Source of the DNA: Pseudarthrobacter phenanthrenivorans Sphe3
GTDB taxonomy: Bacteria > Actinomycetota > Actinomycetes > Actinomycetales > Micrococcaceae
Reading direction: 5' to 3'
Length of the DNA stretch: 64,000 bases
Assembly (NCBI RefSeq): GCF_000189535.1
Contig: NC_015147.1
Location: 30,457-94,456 of the forward strand
Positions within the stretch are counted from its first letter, which is position 1; each line of letters begins with the position of its first letter. This document shows, piece by piece, positions 51,261 to 59,510 of this stretch. The notes beneath the pieces were generated by a model. It was not told the DNA's origin, did not search any database, and saw only the letters and a list, made by a program, of their open reading frames with translations. A program made the position numbers and the translations under genes.

Positions 51261-51845
51261 ATGGGCTGGTTTACCGAAGGCAGCGAGCATGAAGGCTATG
51301 TGGTCTGCGTCTTCGCGGACGGTATGTTCGGGTCCGGTGGCAGGTATATGGAGATAAACCTGATGACGCCTGAAGGCCGGCCGGTCGCGCATGAGGAGGA
51401 TCCGACCCGCGAGGCGTGGCGGCCGCCGTCCCAGGTGGTCGGATGGCGGGTTGCCTGCAGCTGTGTTCCGTTCCGGGAACACGTCATCTTGGATCCCTTG
51501 TGGACGCGGGTTTGGGACCCTTCCGACGAGGATGTAGCCGCGGGGCGCATTTACGCCGGACCCCCGGCCAGCGCCGACGCCGCTGATATAAGCGACCGGG
51601 AGGACCTGGAGCCAGTGTTCCTGGACGTGTGGCACCGGCATATCGCCCCGGACCTGTCGCTGCACACCATCGGCAGCCTGGGCCGGAGCTTGAAGGATCT
51701 CGAAGCCCAGCTCGACGACGCCGTCGCGTCCGCTAGGGCGGCGGGCGTCTCATGGGACAAGATCGGCAGGGCCTTCGGGATCAGCCGGCAAGGAGCCCAG
51801 AAACGCTGGGAAACTGTATCCGCGGATGCGCGCACGCCAGCGTAG
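51261..51845 (+). CDS. Hypothetical protein with C-terminal HTH-like segment
   Basis: 194 residues. The N-terminal 110 residues contain GYVVCVFADGMFGSGGRYMEINLM and VGWRVACSCVPFREH, without a family I recognise. The C-terminus (LEAQLDDAVASARAAGVSWDKIGRAFGISRQGAQKRW in segments) is a clear helix-turn-helix of the kind seen in many short actinobacterial plasmid proteins. AAGGGAA lies ahead of the ATG at 51261. Probably a DNA-binding plasmid protein. Confidence 0.6.
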   Translation: MGWFTEGSEHEGYVVCVFADGMFGSGGRYMEINLMTPEGRPVAHEEDPTREAWRPPSQVVGWRVACSCVPFREHVILDPLWTRVWDPSDEDVAAGRIYAGPPASADAADISDREDLEPVFLDVWHRHIAPDLSLHTIGSLGRSLKDLEAQLDDAVASARAAGVSWDKIGRAFGISRQGAQKRWETVSADARTPA

Positions 51846-51904
51846 GACGCCTGGAGCGACGCCGGACGGCCCCGGAAAACAGGGTTTCTGCCCCTCCAGC
51901 GTCC

Positions 51905-52153
51905 CTATTCCACTTCTGGCACGTCGTCCGTGAATTCGCCGGTGGCGATCCGCTCAGCGGTGCGCCGGTAAGCATCTGCGATATAGTCCTCGAGATCCTG
52001 GCGGCCGACGCGCCAGAACCCCCTCGCTCCAACCTGAAAAGCGCGAAGCTCTCCAGTATGAATGAGGTTCCGGATGAGGTTGCTTTTGGCGTTCAGTTCT
52101 TCGGCGACCTGCTCGATGGTCAGAAAGCGGCGCTTGCCGTGTTCAGCGGTCAC
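51905..52153 (-). CDS. Excisionase-family HTH protein
   Basis: 82 residues. RFLTIEQVAEELNAKSNLIRNLIHTGELRAFQVGARGFWRVGRQDLEDYIADAYRRTAERIATGEF in segments is a helix-turn-helix_17/excisionase domain. The C-terminal half is closely similar to the protein at 56678-56965 (GELRAxQxGxRGxWRV, AYxxTAERIAxG), so the two are paralogues. Probably a small regulator of nearby backbone genes. Confidence 0.75.
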   Translation of the reverse strand: MTAEHGKRRFLTIEQVAEELNAKSNLIRNLIHTGELRAFQVGARGFWRVGRQDLEDYIADAYRRTAERIATGEFTDDVPEVE

Positions 52154-52246
52154 CCGGACATCCTAATGTGAGCAGCACCCGGCCGGGGCCAGTTTGCGGG
52201 CCCCGGCAATCCGCTCAGATTTCCTGGGCTGGACGGACTGAAGGGC

Positions 52247-53188
52247 TTACCGGCTCATGCCCTTTTGAAGGAGCTTTGTCGGGCCGTTGGCTCCGCGCGT
52301 CTTGCGGGCCTTTGCAGGCCTTGATCCCTTGCCTACGGCTGCGCTGGGCGGCGTGGCCTGGTCTTGATCGGAATTGAGCCGCGCTTGTACAGCCTCGCGG
52401 TCAGCAACCCCTTCGAGGCTTGCCGCCAGCTCCTGTCGGCGCTCGGCTGAGTCGTATTTGATTTCGGCTTCGTCACGCAACTGCTCGGGACGGTGATTGG
52501 CACCAGCAGCTGTCCAGTCTGTGATCAACCGCCTCTCCATGTCCTTCTCCTCGGCCACGCTGTCCGCAAAATTATGCCGCTGTTCCCAGTTGTGTGCCTC
52601 AATGGGTTTGGTCTCCCGGAGCCAGGCCAGCGCTTCGTCCAAGTCCTCCTTTGAGGGCCGATCAACGGCCTCCGCGCGTTTCCTGTCTTCCCGGTCGGCC
52701 TCGGCCAGCAGCTGCACAGCCTGGGCGTTCTCATCACGGCCGGAACGGCGTTCGTGTTCCGCTTGTTCGCGGTCCCGTTCAGCTTTAGCCAGGGCCTCCG
52801 CCACCGTTGCTTCATTGGCACCGAGGTTGTCCACGTCCAAACCGTAGCGGCGCTGTACCTGGTCACGGATCACCTCGGCCGCGTCGCGCGCCGCCGGGTC
52901 ATGGTCCTTCCACGCGGTGGCCGCCTCATGGACCCTTTCGACGTCACGGCCGGTGGCCGTGTCCCACCACCGGTTATCCATGACCGGAGCGAGCTGTGCA
53001 CGGGCAGCCGCACGCTCCGCATCGAACCGGGCCTGCAGCTCGCGGGCCTGTTGTTCCTCGGCCGCTTGGGCGCGGCGCATCTCTTGCTCGCGTACCCTGG
53101 CAAGCTGCTCACCGAGCCGCCCGGCGACAGTCAGCGCAACGCGCGACATTCCCTCAAGAGCCTCATCAATGCCATCAGATTCGCTCAT
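52247..53188 (-). CDS. Coiled-coil plasmid protein downstream of the relaxase
   Basis: 313 residues from the ATG at 53188 behind AAGGAGGGG. Highly charged and helical: Ala/Glu/Arg-rich heptad-like stretch at about residues 28-66 and 130-215, with a basic C-terminal tail (GKGSRPAKARKTRG). No enzymatic motif. Its place 17 bp after the relaxase gene suggests an accessory DNA-binding or relaxosome-stabilising role. I do not recognise a characterised family. Confidence 0.6.
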   Translation of the reverse strand: MSESDGIDEALEGMSRVALTVAGRLGEQLARVREQEMRRAQAAEEQQARELQARFDAERAAARAQLAPVMDNRWWDTATGRDVERVHEAATAWKDHDPAARDAAEVIRDQVQRRYGLDVDNLGANEATVAEALAKAERDREQAEHERRSGRDENAQAVQLLAEADREDRKRAEAVDRPSKEDLDEALAWLRETKPIEAHNWEQRHNFADSVAEEKDMERRLITDWTAAGANHRPEQLRDEAEIKYDSAERRQELAASLEGVADREAVQARLNSDQDQATPPSAAVGKGSRPAKARKTRGANGPTKLLQKGMSR

Positions 53189-53205
53189 GGTTCCCCTCCT
53201 TGGTG

Positions 53206-54765
53206 TTATCTCTCAATGTCCGGGCGGGCACTCCCGCTTCGGGTGTCCGCGTGGGTGCGTGCCTGCACGTATTTCGGCGGCAGCACGGAGCCCGCGGACC
53301 GACCGGCAACCTGGCCGGCTACACTCGCGCGTACTGCGGCGGTCGCTTCCCTATCCGCTGTGGGCGTTGTCGCTGGGACACTGGGTAGTGCGGCCGCGAC
53401 GTGACTCAGCTGGTGCTTCACCATGTGGCTGATCTGGCGTGCTCGGCGCAGATCATTTGATGCCTTGTGCATGTCGTGGACGGCCTTGGCGACGTTGAGC
53501 AGCTGGCGCAGCATGATCGCCTGCGCGGCGGTTCCGGTGCCGCCCATCGAAGCTGCCATGAGCATGAGCGAGGCTCCGCGGGCAGATGGTCCCGCGCTGC
53601 GGATGGGGCGGACCGGGTAGCGCCGCAGTTGTGCCGTCTTGGACAGCTCGTCGGCTGCTGCTGCGAGTGGTCCTGGCGTTGCCTCGGTTGCCGTGGACCA
53701 GGCTGCGAAGGCACCGGATGTCTCGCGTGCAACGTGCGCCCAAGTCGCGTGATCGTCCAGCGGGACGGAGCGCAGCGATTCGCGGAGCTGGGCAACTTCG
53801 TCGCTGTACTGCTCCCACATGTGCGGGTCCGGTTCGTGGGCTTCACGGCCGATCGTGACCGGGCGGCGTCCACGCGCAGCTGCCTGCCATTCTGCGACCG
53901 CCACGGCGGCACCTTGCGGGCTGTCAGGCCACTCGGCACGGAGCTTGGGCAGGGCAAGGTCTTTGGCGAGGTGACCGCCGCCGAACCAAACAGGCCGGCC
54001 ACCTTTGGGGGGACGTTCTGCCACGCTGTAGCCGACCACGACGTCGTCCCGTCCGGACGCGTACCGCGGCCTGACCAGGGCACCGGTACGGCGCAGGCGT
54101 CGAATGAATTCGGCCTCATCCTGGGCCGAAGTCGCGCAGGCACGGACTTTGCGTTCCAGGGACCGGCGTTCCGGTTCCGGGGCTCCCCGCCGTTCGGATG
54201 CTTCGCGTTCTCCCGGCCGCAGTCCACGGGTGGAATGCGTTGGTGAAAGTTCTTCCAGGCCGTACTTCTTCTCGAGCTCACGGGCGGCTTGTTGTGCGCG
54301 GGGGAAGTCCCGCCAGCTGCTCCACTTCGTGCCGTCCTCGCGGACCATGGAGGCAGCGATGTGGATGTGGTCGTTCCCGGCTTTGCTGTGGCCGTGACGG
54401 ATCGCCACCCACTGGGCCGGCGCCCGTCCGCTGGCTTCGGTGAACCCCATCTCGTTCATGAAGTCCTGCGCAATCTCAGCCCACTTTTGGTCGGTAAGGT
54501 CGCCTTCCTCGGCGCGCAGGGAAAGAGAGCAGTGCCAGACATGGCCGCCGGGAATCTCAACGCCCAGGACGCTTCGGGCACGGTCCAATTCCTTGGCAAT
54601 GGCCTGTGCCGCGTCGGTGTTCAGTTCGTCATCATTGTGCCAGGCCATGATCGACGGTGAGCCCGCGACAAGGTGCGGGTCGGTGTGTTCGTTAGCCCGG
54701 CCGGGACCGGCAAGGTATGCGATGAGCCCGTGCATGCGGGTGCCCTTGGTGATGTTGGGAATCAT
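53206..54765 (-). CDS. Relaxase (MobA/VirD2-like)
   Basis: 519 residues. The N-terminal half is a relaxase domain: MIPNITKGTRMHGLIAYLAGPGR, VWHCSLSLRAEEGDL, and the metal-binding histidine triad region AIRHGHSKAGNDHIHIAASM (about residues 120-140). It nicks oriT, stays covalently bound to the 5' end, and is delivered by the VirD4 protein at 7035. The C-terminal half is Ala-rich and helical and may bind the coupling protein. Starts at the MobC stop (TGATG). Confidence 0.85.
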   Translation of the reverse strand: MIPNITKGTRMHGLIAYLAGPGRANEHTDPHLVAGSPSIMAWHNDDELNTDAAQAIAKELDRARSVLGVEIPGGHVWHCSLSLRAEEGDLTDQKWAEIAQDFMNEMGFTEASGRAPAQWVAIRHGHSKAGNDHIHIAASMVREDGTKWSSWRDFPRAQQAARELEKKYGLEELSPTHSTRGLRPGEREASERRGAPEPERRSLERKVRACATSAQDEAEFIRRLRRTGALVRPRYASGRDDVVVGYSVAERPPKGGRPVWFGGGHLAKDLALPKLRAEWPDSPQGAAVAVAEWQAAARGRRPVTIGREAHEPDPHMWEQYSDEVAQLRESLRSVPLDDHATWAHVARETSGAFAAWSTATEATPGPLAAAADELSKTAQLRRYPVRPIRSAGPSARGASLMLMAASMGGTGTAAQAIMLRQLLNVAKAVHDMHKASNDLRRARQISHMVKHQLSHVAAALPSVPATTPTADREATAAVRASVAGQVAGRSAGSVLPPKYVQARTHADTRSGSARPDIER

Positions 54766-55157
54766 CAGCGCACCATCGAATCCAGCATCGTATTGATGCG
54801 GTCAGCGACCGCCCGTACCCGGGTCAACACGGTGCGGGCTGCTTCGGGGAATTCGTCCGTGGCGTTCGCGTGCCGGGCGAGCTGGTTGACGTTGTTTGAC
54901 AGGGCAGCGAGGTAGCGGCGGGCCGCGATGAATTCCACCGCCATCGCCCGCCGCTCGGCCAGCGACTCGGAGTTCTCCGCGTACAGGGCAGCGCTGACCA
55001 GAATCTCCGACGGGCTGCGCCCGGTCCGTTCCTCCAGCACCTTCAACTGCGCGCGCTCAAATTCGGACATCGACACCCGCACGTACTGAGTGTCACCGTC
55101 AATATTCGCGCGGCGCCGGCGGGAGAACCGGGGCGGCGACTTCGACTCTTCAGTCAT
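54765..55157 (-). CDS. mobC: MobC-type relaxosome accessory protein
   Basis: 130 residues from the ATG at 55157; an ATG at 55163 is also possible. An N-terminal ribbon-helix-helix-like segment (TQYVRVSMSEFERAQLKVLEERTGRSPSEILVSAAL in segments) precedes RRYLAALSNNVNQLARHANATDEFPEAARTVL, the MobC signature. It binds near oriT and aids strand opening by the relaxase encoded downstream. The putative oriT lies just upstream at 55208-55276. Confidence 0.85.
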   Translation of the reverse strand: MTEESKSPPRFSRRRRANIDGDTQYVRVSMSEFERAQLKVLEERTGRSPSEILVSAALYAENSESLAERRAMAVEFIAARRYLAALSNNVNQLARHANATDEFPEAARTVLTRVRAVADRINTMLDSMVR

Positions 55158-55207
55158 CCCCATCCCACTCCCCCAATGCCCAGCGCAGCGCCCCGGAATC
55201 TCCGGGC

Positions 55208-55276
55208 CACACTGACGAGTGTGCCGCATCCAGGGCCGCCGGCCGTGGATCAACACGCGGGTTATGGCACATAACC
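55208..55276. other. Candidate oriT with two perfect inverted repeats
   Basis: CACACT-GACG-AGTGTG (55208-55223) and GGTTATG-GCA-CATAACC (55260-55276) lie directly upstream of mobC, the usual place for oriT in MOBP-type systems. The whole gap 55158-55580 has no supported gene. The nick site cannot be read from sequence alone. Confidence 0.55.
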
Positions 55277-55580
55277 ACATAGCTTGCTCCGGAAAATCAC
55301 CTCCGCCTTCATTTGGCGCTCTGGGTGGTTGGCTGGGTACTGCCCTGCAGGACGCTGCGCGTCTGACTTGTTCAACGACTGCGTCGTTCCGTTTCGGCTG
55401 GTTGAGGCTACTGCCCGGTCCTTCCTTGGCAAGTCTCCGCAGCCGGCTTTCGCGGCATATCCTCGCTCCGCTCCGGTATTCCACGGTCCGACTGACTCCG
55501 ACTGGCCAATTCCTTCACCGGCCAAGTTTCGGCAAGCGTGCCGAAAGGAACGCGGCATAGGGTTAGCGAAAGGTACAGTT

Positions 55581-55841
55581 TTGGCTCTCATCTCACCGAC
55601 CACAGTGGCCAGGCAATACGGAATCTCTTCGACACAGCTGCGGCAGTGGCGGCAGCAAGGTATCGGCCCCGAATACTTCCAGTTCACAGCCCGAACTGTC
55701 AGCTACTCAGACGACTATCTGCGGGACTGGTTCAACGACCCACGTAACAGAGAACTGCTGGCAGAGCAGCCTCAGGCCAAGGTGGACATCTCATGCCAGG
55801 ATCGGCGCGTCCGGCCGAGCCGGCCTCGAGCTGATCGTTAG
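55581..55841 (+). CDS. Small HTH protein
   Basis: 86 residues if started at the TTG at 55581, with AAAGG eight bases upstream. LISPTTVARQYGISSTQLRQWRQQGIGPEYFQFTARTVSYSDDYLRDWFNDP in segments is a MerR/excisionase-like helix-turn-helix followed by a short helix. The frame is open farther upstream into the oriT region, but that part lacks protein-like character. Ten bases separate it from the next gene. Confidence 0.55.
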   Translation: MALISPTTVARQYGISSTQLRQWRQQGIGPEYFQFTARTVSYSDDYLRDWFNDPRNRELLAEQPQAKVDISCQDRRVRPSRPRADR

Positions 55842-55850
55842 GCTGGACCC

Positions 55851-56159
55851 ATGGCTACCCTCGATATTGAACAGACACGAAACCAAGCCCGCGCGCTGCT
55901 GGACTCCCGCATCGAATCCGTCACCGCCCTGGTAAAAAGCCGCCAGAGAATTACCGAACTGAAGGATCAACTTGTCGCCGCCGAACGCGATGACAAGCGC
56001 GCCTACGTACAAGCCACCCGGGATGGATGGAGCGCCGACGAACTGAAGAAACTTGGCCTCGAACCCTCGGCAGTCAAACGCCGACGGACAGCCAAGCGCT
56101 CCGCCGGTTCGGAACAAGGAACCGACCAGGACGCCGGCACGTCCGTCAACGAACAATAG
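55851..56159 (+). CDS. Small helical protein, plasmid backbone
   Basis: 102 residues. Two charged helices (ARALLDSRIESVTALVKSRQRITELKDQLVAAERDDKRAYV in segments), then GWSADELKKLGLEPSA and a basic RRRTAKRSAG tail. It resembles small helical proteins common on Arthrobacter-type plasmids. Function is unknown. Followed by a very strong terminator. Confidence 0.65.
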   Translation: MATLDIEQTRNQARALLDSRIESVTALVKSRQRITELKDQLVAAERDDKRAYVQATRDGWSADELKKLGLEPSAVKRRRTAKRSAGSEQGTDQDAGTSVNEQ

Positions 56160-56214
56160 CCCTTGGCGACGCCGCGGTGAAACCAAGTGACCGTGGCAGG
56201 CAGCTAATAGGCCG

Positions 56215-56260
56215 CTACACAACAGAAGGACCGGAACACTCCGGTCCTTCTGTTGTGTAG
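56215..56260. terminator. Long perfect hairpin terminator
   Basis: A 21-bp perfect stem (56215-56235 with 56240-56260; the arm starts CTACACAACAGAAGG) with a 4-base loop ACAC. It ends the small plus-strand operon. The length and perfection are exceptional for an ordinary terminator. Confidence 0.85.
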
Positions 56261-56625
56261 CCTGGAGCATCCTAGAAGTAGAGCGGTGGGCCGTGCACAG
56301 CCACGCCCAAAACGGTCTATTAAAACTGGGACAATTTCCCATGGTCCAAGACCCACGCTGCCGTCGCACCTGAAGGGGCGGCTGGGTCTTCTTCAGCAGG
56401 GACGACACAGGACTACACAGCGCGGCATCCTTAGGTACGTATTGAACCATCCCAGGGGCTGGGTTCTAAGGCACAGGAGGCTTCCCGGGCCGGTACATCG
56501 CGGTGACAACCACAAGCTGCAGGGCGGCGCGCATCACCACCACTTCTGCAGGCCCGCGTGATCCAAGCAATGGCACCAGCCGCAGCAAAGAGTTCACAAG
56601 ACGGTGAACCTGACCCGGCAAACAA
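56261..56625. other. Non-coding stretch with a second hairpin
   Basis: No supported gene. AAGACCCA (56348-56355) and TGGGTCTT (56383-56390) with partly paired interior form a terminator-like hairpin followed by CTTC. The remainder has shadow-type frames only. Confidence 0.5.
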
Positions 56626-56656
56626 AAGGCCGACACCCATCATGGGGTGCCGCCTT
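56626..56656 (-). terminator. Terminator of the minus-strand backbone operon
   Basis: AAGGC-CGA-CACCC (56626-56638) pairs with GGGTG-CC-GCCTT (56645-56656), leaving small internal loops. It lies 22 bp beyond the excisionase-like gene's stop, so it ends the minus-strand operon from 57699. Confidence 0.65.
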
Positions 56657-56677
56657 CGACGGTTCAGCCGCTGCAGG

Positions 56678-56965
56678 TCAGTTGTCTGCCGGGGACTCCG
56701 CCTCGGGAACCTGGCCGGATGCAATGCGCTCCGCTGTTTTCTCGTATGCGGCATCGATGTACGCGCTCAAATCGTCTTCCCGGACGCGCCAAACGCCGCG
56801 GCCGCCAAACTGAGCTGCCCTCAACTCCCCACTCCGAACCAGTGCGTAGACCAGCGGTTTACCAAGGTTCAGGACCTCCTCAACCTGGTCCAGTGTCAAC
56901 ATCCGCGGGAACGGGTTAGCCCCGGGCGCACCACTCCTGCTTGCTTCCTCAGTCCTCTTAGCCAC
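56678..56965 (-). CDS. Excisionase-family HTH protein
   Basis: 95 residues. FPRMLTLDQVEEVLNLGKPLVYALVRSGELRAAQFGGRGVWRVREDDLSAYIDAAYEKTAERIASGQVPE in segments is the helix-turn-helix_17 domain; paralogue of 51905-52153. It begins two bases after the preceding stop on the same strand, so it is co-translated with 56968-57234. Probably a backbone regulator or partition accessory protein. Confidence 0.75.
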   Translation of the reverse strand: MAKRTEEASRSGAPGANPFPRMLTLDQVEEVLNLGKPLVYALVRSGELRAAQFGGRGVWRVREDDLSAYIDAAYEKTAERIASGQVPEAESPADN

Positions 56966-56967
56966 GC

Positions 56968-57234
56968 TTACGTTTCCTCGTTTCGGTGCTGCATTTCATC
57001 CACTGTTCTCTGCCCTCGCCGCAGCTCGCCGGCCTGCACCGGAGGCCACGGCTTACCGCCGTTGTACTTGCGCTGCAGACGCTTCACTTCACGCATCGTC
57101 GCCCGGACGATAAGGTCCGAAACACTGGCGTCGCCCTCCTGCAGGCCAGCGGCCCTGAACGCGGCCCGGACCTGTCCCGCCTGCTCCTCCGTGTAGTACG
57201 GCGTGAACGCCGGAAACCGTTTCGGCTTCGCCAT
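56968..57234 (-). CDS. Small basic plasmid protein
   Basis: 88 residues from the ATG at 57234. FTPYYTEEQAGQVRAAFRAAGLQEGDASVSDLIVRATMREVKRLQRKYN in segments suggests a strand-helix-helix, ribbon-helix-helix-like DNA-binding core with a basic tail. I cannot place it in a named family. In context with ssb, parB and HTH genes, a DNA-binding role in partition or copy control is plausible. Confidence 0.6.
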   Translation of the reverse strand: MAKPKRFPAFTPYYTEEQAGQVRAAFRAAGLQEGDASVSDLIVRATMREVKRLQRKYNGGKPWPPVQAGELRRGQRTVDEMQHRNEET

Positions 57235-57249
57235 CAAAAGAGTCTCTGC

Positions 57250-57699
57250 CTAGACGGAGCGCAGTGCCCGCGGCCACGGGTGCAGGCTGTCCAGGTAACC
57301 CTTCCCCCGGGACATGGAGCCGTCTTCGTTGAAGCGGATATCCGAGTGCTGGTGGCTGCCGCAGGCATGCGCGATCGCGGCCAAGACCAAGTCCAGGTTC
57401 TCCCGATCCAGCCCCGACACAAGGTCACCCAAAACCACCGGAACATCCTCAGCAAGGGACGCAGCGAGCATGAGGAAACGACGTTCCCCACCAGAGAGTG
57501 CGCCGGCCTGCTCTGGGATGGCTGCGAAGTCAATCCATGCGTGTTCCCGGTAGCCTTCCTCGGTCGTGGTGGCGGCCTGAGCCCACGGGTTACCGACCTC
57601 CGCGAAGCGGCCACCAAACGCCTTCAGCAACAGCTCTGTTGCCGCCTCTGTGGTGTACGAACCTCGCGCCCAGGCGCGGAGGTCATCTGCATGCGTCAT
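57250..57699 (-). CDS. Hypothetical protein with ABC-ATPase-like signature
   Basis: 149 residues from the ATG at 57699 (AGAAGGA nine bases upstream). ALSGGERRFLMLAASLAEDVPVVLGDLVSGLDRENLDLVL resembles the LSGG signature and Walker B/D-loop region of ABC-type ATPases (VVLGDLVSGLD), but there is no Walker A in the 70 residues before it, so ATP hydrolysis is unlikely on its own. Known only as a plasmid-type hypothetical. First gene of the operon 57699-56678. Confidence 0.55.
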   Translation of the reverse strand: MTHADDLRAWARGSYTTEAATELLLKAFGGRFAEVGNPWAQAATTTEEGYREHAWIDFAAIPEQAGALSGGERRFLMLAASLAEDVPVVLGDLVSGLDRENLDLVLAAIAHACGSHQHSDIRFNEDGSMSRGKGYLDSLHPWPRALRSV

Positions 57700-57751
57700 C
57701 GTTTGTGTCCTTCTCTCGCGGTCTCTGGTTTGCCGGTGGTGCGCCTGATGC

Positions 57752-57785
57752 CTGTCGGGGCCAGCGTATCTGCTGACCCCGACAG
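57752..57785 (-). terminator. Terminator after ssb
   Basis: CTGTCGGGG (57752-57760) and CCCCGACAG (57777-57785) form a perfect 9-bp stem, extended by a partial inner pairing. It lies 10 bp past the ssb stop on the minus strand. Confidence 0.75.
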
Positions 57786-57795
57786 TTGTATTGCT

Positions 57796-58701
57796 TTAGA
57801 AGGGAGGTTCGGAGTCGGGTCCGTTGCCCCATCCCCCAGCCGCGTTGCTGTTAGCCGGCACAGCCCAGGGATCATCCTGCGGGCCGGATTGGGGCTGGCT
57901 GTTGGCATTGCCCTGGTAGCCGTTCCCCTGCCCGCCCTGGGGGCGGCGCTGGGCGCGGTTGACCTTCGCGTTCGCGTATCGAAGGGACGGACCGATCTCG
58001 TCCACTTCGAGCTCGATCACGGTGCGCTTCTCGCCGTCCTTGGTTTCGTAGGAACGGGACTTCAGCCGGCCCGTGACGATCACGCGCATGCCCTTGGTCA
58101 GGGACTCGGCCACATTCTCAGCCGCTTCCCGCCACACACTGGCCCGGAGGAAAAGCGTCTCCCCGTCCTTCCACTCATTGGACTGACGGTCGAACGTCCT
58201 GGGCGTGGAGGCGATGGTGAAGTTCGCAACGGCTGACCCGCTCGGAGTGAAGCGCAGCTCTGGGTCGTTGGTCAGGTTTCCAATGACAGTAATGGTGGTT
58301 TCGCCGGCCATGATGGTTCCTTTTCCTCGTCTGCTGGTGATGTCGTCGGTGTCTGGTGTGGGTTCGTTTTGAGGTTCGGTCCCACCCGGTTCGTTGTGGG
58401 TGAGGTCGTTGGGTTGGTACTGGTTTGCGGTGTGCGCGTCCCAGAGCCAGCCCTCGCCGAGTGGGGCGCGGCTGATCGTCTCCAGGTACCGGTCATCCAC
58501 GCCCGTGTCTGGGAAGGCGTAGCCGTCGTACAGGTCCTCACTGAGGGGTTCCACAATGGCGGGCTCCACAGCGTAGGGGTCCACAATGTCGGTGGGAATC
58601 CTGCCGCTGGGGTTGACCTGGCGGAACAGGTCCACCTCCAACGGGATCCGTGGGCTGAGTTTGTACCCGACGACCGGGCGCGGGGTGGTCACTGTCCTCA
58701 C
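57796..58701 (-). CDS. ssb: Single-stranded DNA-binding protein with in-frame N-terminal extension
   Basis: 301 residues from a GTG at 58701 that overlaps the nrdH stop (GTGA). Residues 131-301 are a full [62 protein letters not shown] in segments, a Gln/Gly/Asn-rich linker and an acidic DSEPPF tail. A second start at 58311 (ATG, with AAAGGA seven bases upstream) would give the standard SSB alone. The first 130 residues ([15 protein letters not shown] onward) are not an OB fold and have no family I know. Two products from one frame are possible. Confidence 0.8.
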   Translation of the reverse strand: MRTVTTPRPVVGYKLSPRIPLEVDLFRQVNPSGRIPTDIVDPYAVEPAIVEPLSEDLYDGYAFPDTGVDDRYLETISRAPLGEGWLWDAHTANQYQPNDLTHNEPGGTEPQNEPTPDTDDITSRRGKGTIMAGETTITVIGNLTNDPELRFTPSGSAVANFTIASTPRTFDRQSNEWKDGETLFLRASVWREAAENVAESLTKGMRVIVTGRLKSRSYETKDGEKRTVIELEVDEIGPSLRYANAKVNRAQRRPQGGQGNGYQGNANSQPQSGPQDDPWAVPANSNAAGGWGNGPDSEPPF

Positions 58702-58964
58702 GCTGCCTTGTGGCTCATGGCTGCCTGGACGAGCTTGTCGCGGCGCAGGCCGGACCAGCGGTCCTGGTCATCGGTGTTGTTCACGACGACGGGCGCCTGG
58801 GAGTAGCCGAGTTCGGCGGTGATGTACTCCAGCGCTGCCGGCACTTCGGTGATATCCACGGCCGTGTAGCTGATGCCCTTGGAGTCGAAGTAGTCCTTCG
58901 TCTTCTCACAGTTCGGGCACTCGGGCTTGGTGTAGACCGTGTAAGCGGTCGGTGTTGCAGTCAT
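58698..58964 (-). CDS. nrdH: NrdH-type redoxin/glutaredoxin
   Basis: 88 residues from the ATG at 58964. [23 protein letters not shown] has the redox motif C16-PN-C19, and [26 protein letters not shown] holds the cis-Pro and the NrdH-like WSGxRxDKL. Usually reduces class Ib ribonucleotide reductase; on the plasmid it could support nucleotide supply during transfer replication. Coupled to the SSB-extension gene by GTGA. Confidence 0.85.
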   Translation of the reverse strand: MTATPTAYTVYTKPECPNCEKTKDYFDSKGISYTAVDITEVPAALEYITAELGYSQAPVVVNNTDDQDRWSGLRRDKLVQAAMSHKAA

Positions 58965-59033
58965 TTTCAGCACCTGGTTTCGTATCAAATAAGTTTCGTT
59001 CGTCTGGCTGACTTGCTACCTCAATTTTAGCAA

Positions 59034-59049
59034 TCATTCAACTGAATGA
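59034..59049. promoter_or_regulatory. Palindromic operator in an AT-rich promoter region
   Basis: TCATTCA-AC-TGAATGA is a perfect 7-bp palindrome in an AT-rich stretch (59020-59080) about 70 bp before the nrdH start. The region 58965-59422 has no gene I can support, so it is the promoter zone of the nrdH-ssb operon. Confidence 0.5.
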
Positions 59050-59422
59050 ATAGAGGTTTTACCGCATATTCTAGGCCTTTTTGCGCTATACCTGAGCGGA
59101 CATTCTGCACTGAGCCACGGGGACGGATGGCTGGTCGCGCCGCCGGCGACTGTGGCGGTCTCCGCAGGTTCGCCAAGGCTTAGCCCCCTGTGCCTGAGAA
59201 GCCCCAAGCCCTCGGAAGTGCTGATAGGTATCCGGCGGGGTGGCAATGCTGAATGGGTGTCGTCCCTGCTTCAGGAACATGAACCACGGCGAACAGCGCG
59301 CCGGCAGCGCATGGTGTGGACCATGGGAGAGGGAGCCGTCCCGGACTTGAAAAGTAAGCATGCTTGCTATTAGGTTGGTGTCAGCTTCGCCGCCTGGCCC
59401 CCATCAGGCGGACGGCGTTAGG

Positions 59423-59454
59423 AAAGCCTCGCGGTCCCAGTGCTGCGAGGCTTT
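59423..59454 (+). terminator. Hairpin terminator
   Basis: AAAGCCTCGC (59423-59432) and GCGAGGCTTT (59445-59454), a perfect 10-bp stem with 12-base loop, followed by TTCGC. No gene immediately precedes it, so it may end an unrecognised short transcript. Confidence 0.6.
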
Positions 59455-59510
59455 TCGCTACCCGCGTGTACAGGGGTGTCAGGATCCGAATCGGCAGAGG
59501 GAGTTATGCA

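Noticed and set aside
53467..54246. Plus-strand frame opposite the relaxase
   Set aside because: The relaxase histidine region on the minus strand is convincing; this frame has no start signal or motif.
56986..58236. 416-codon plus-strand frame opposite the ssb operon
   Set aside because: It spans several minus-strand genes with ribosome-binding sites and a terminator, so it cannot be a real gene.
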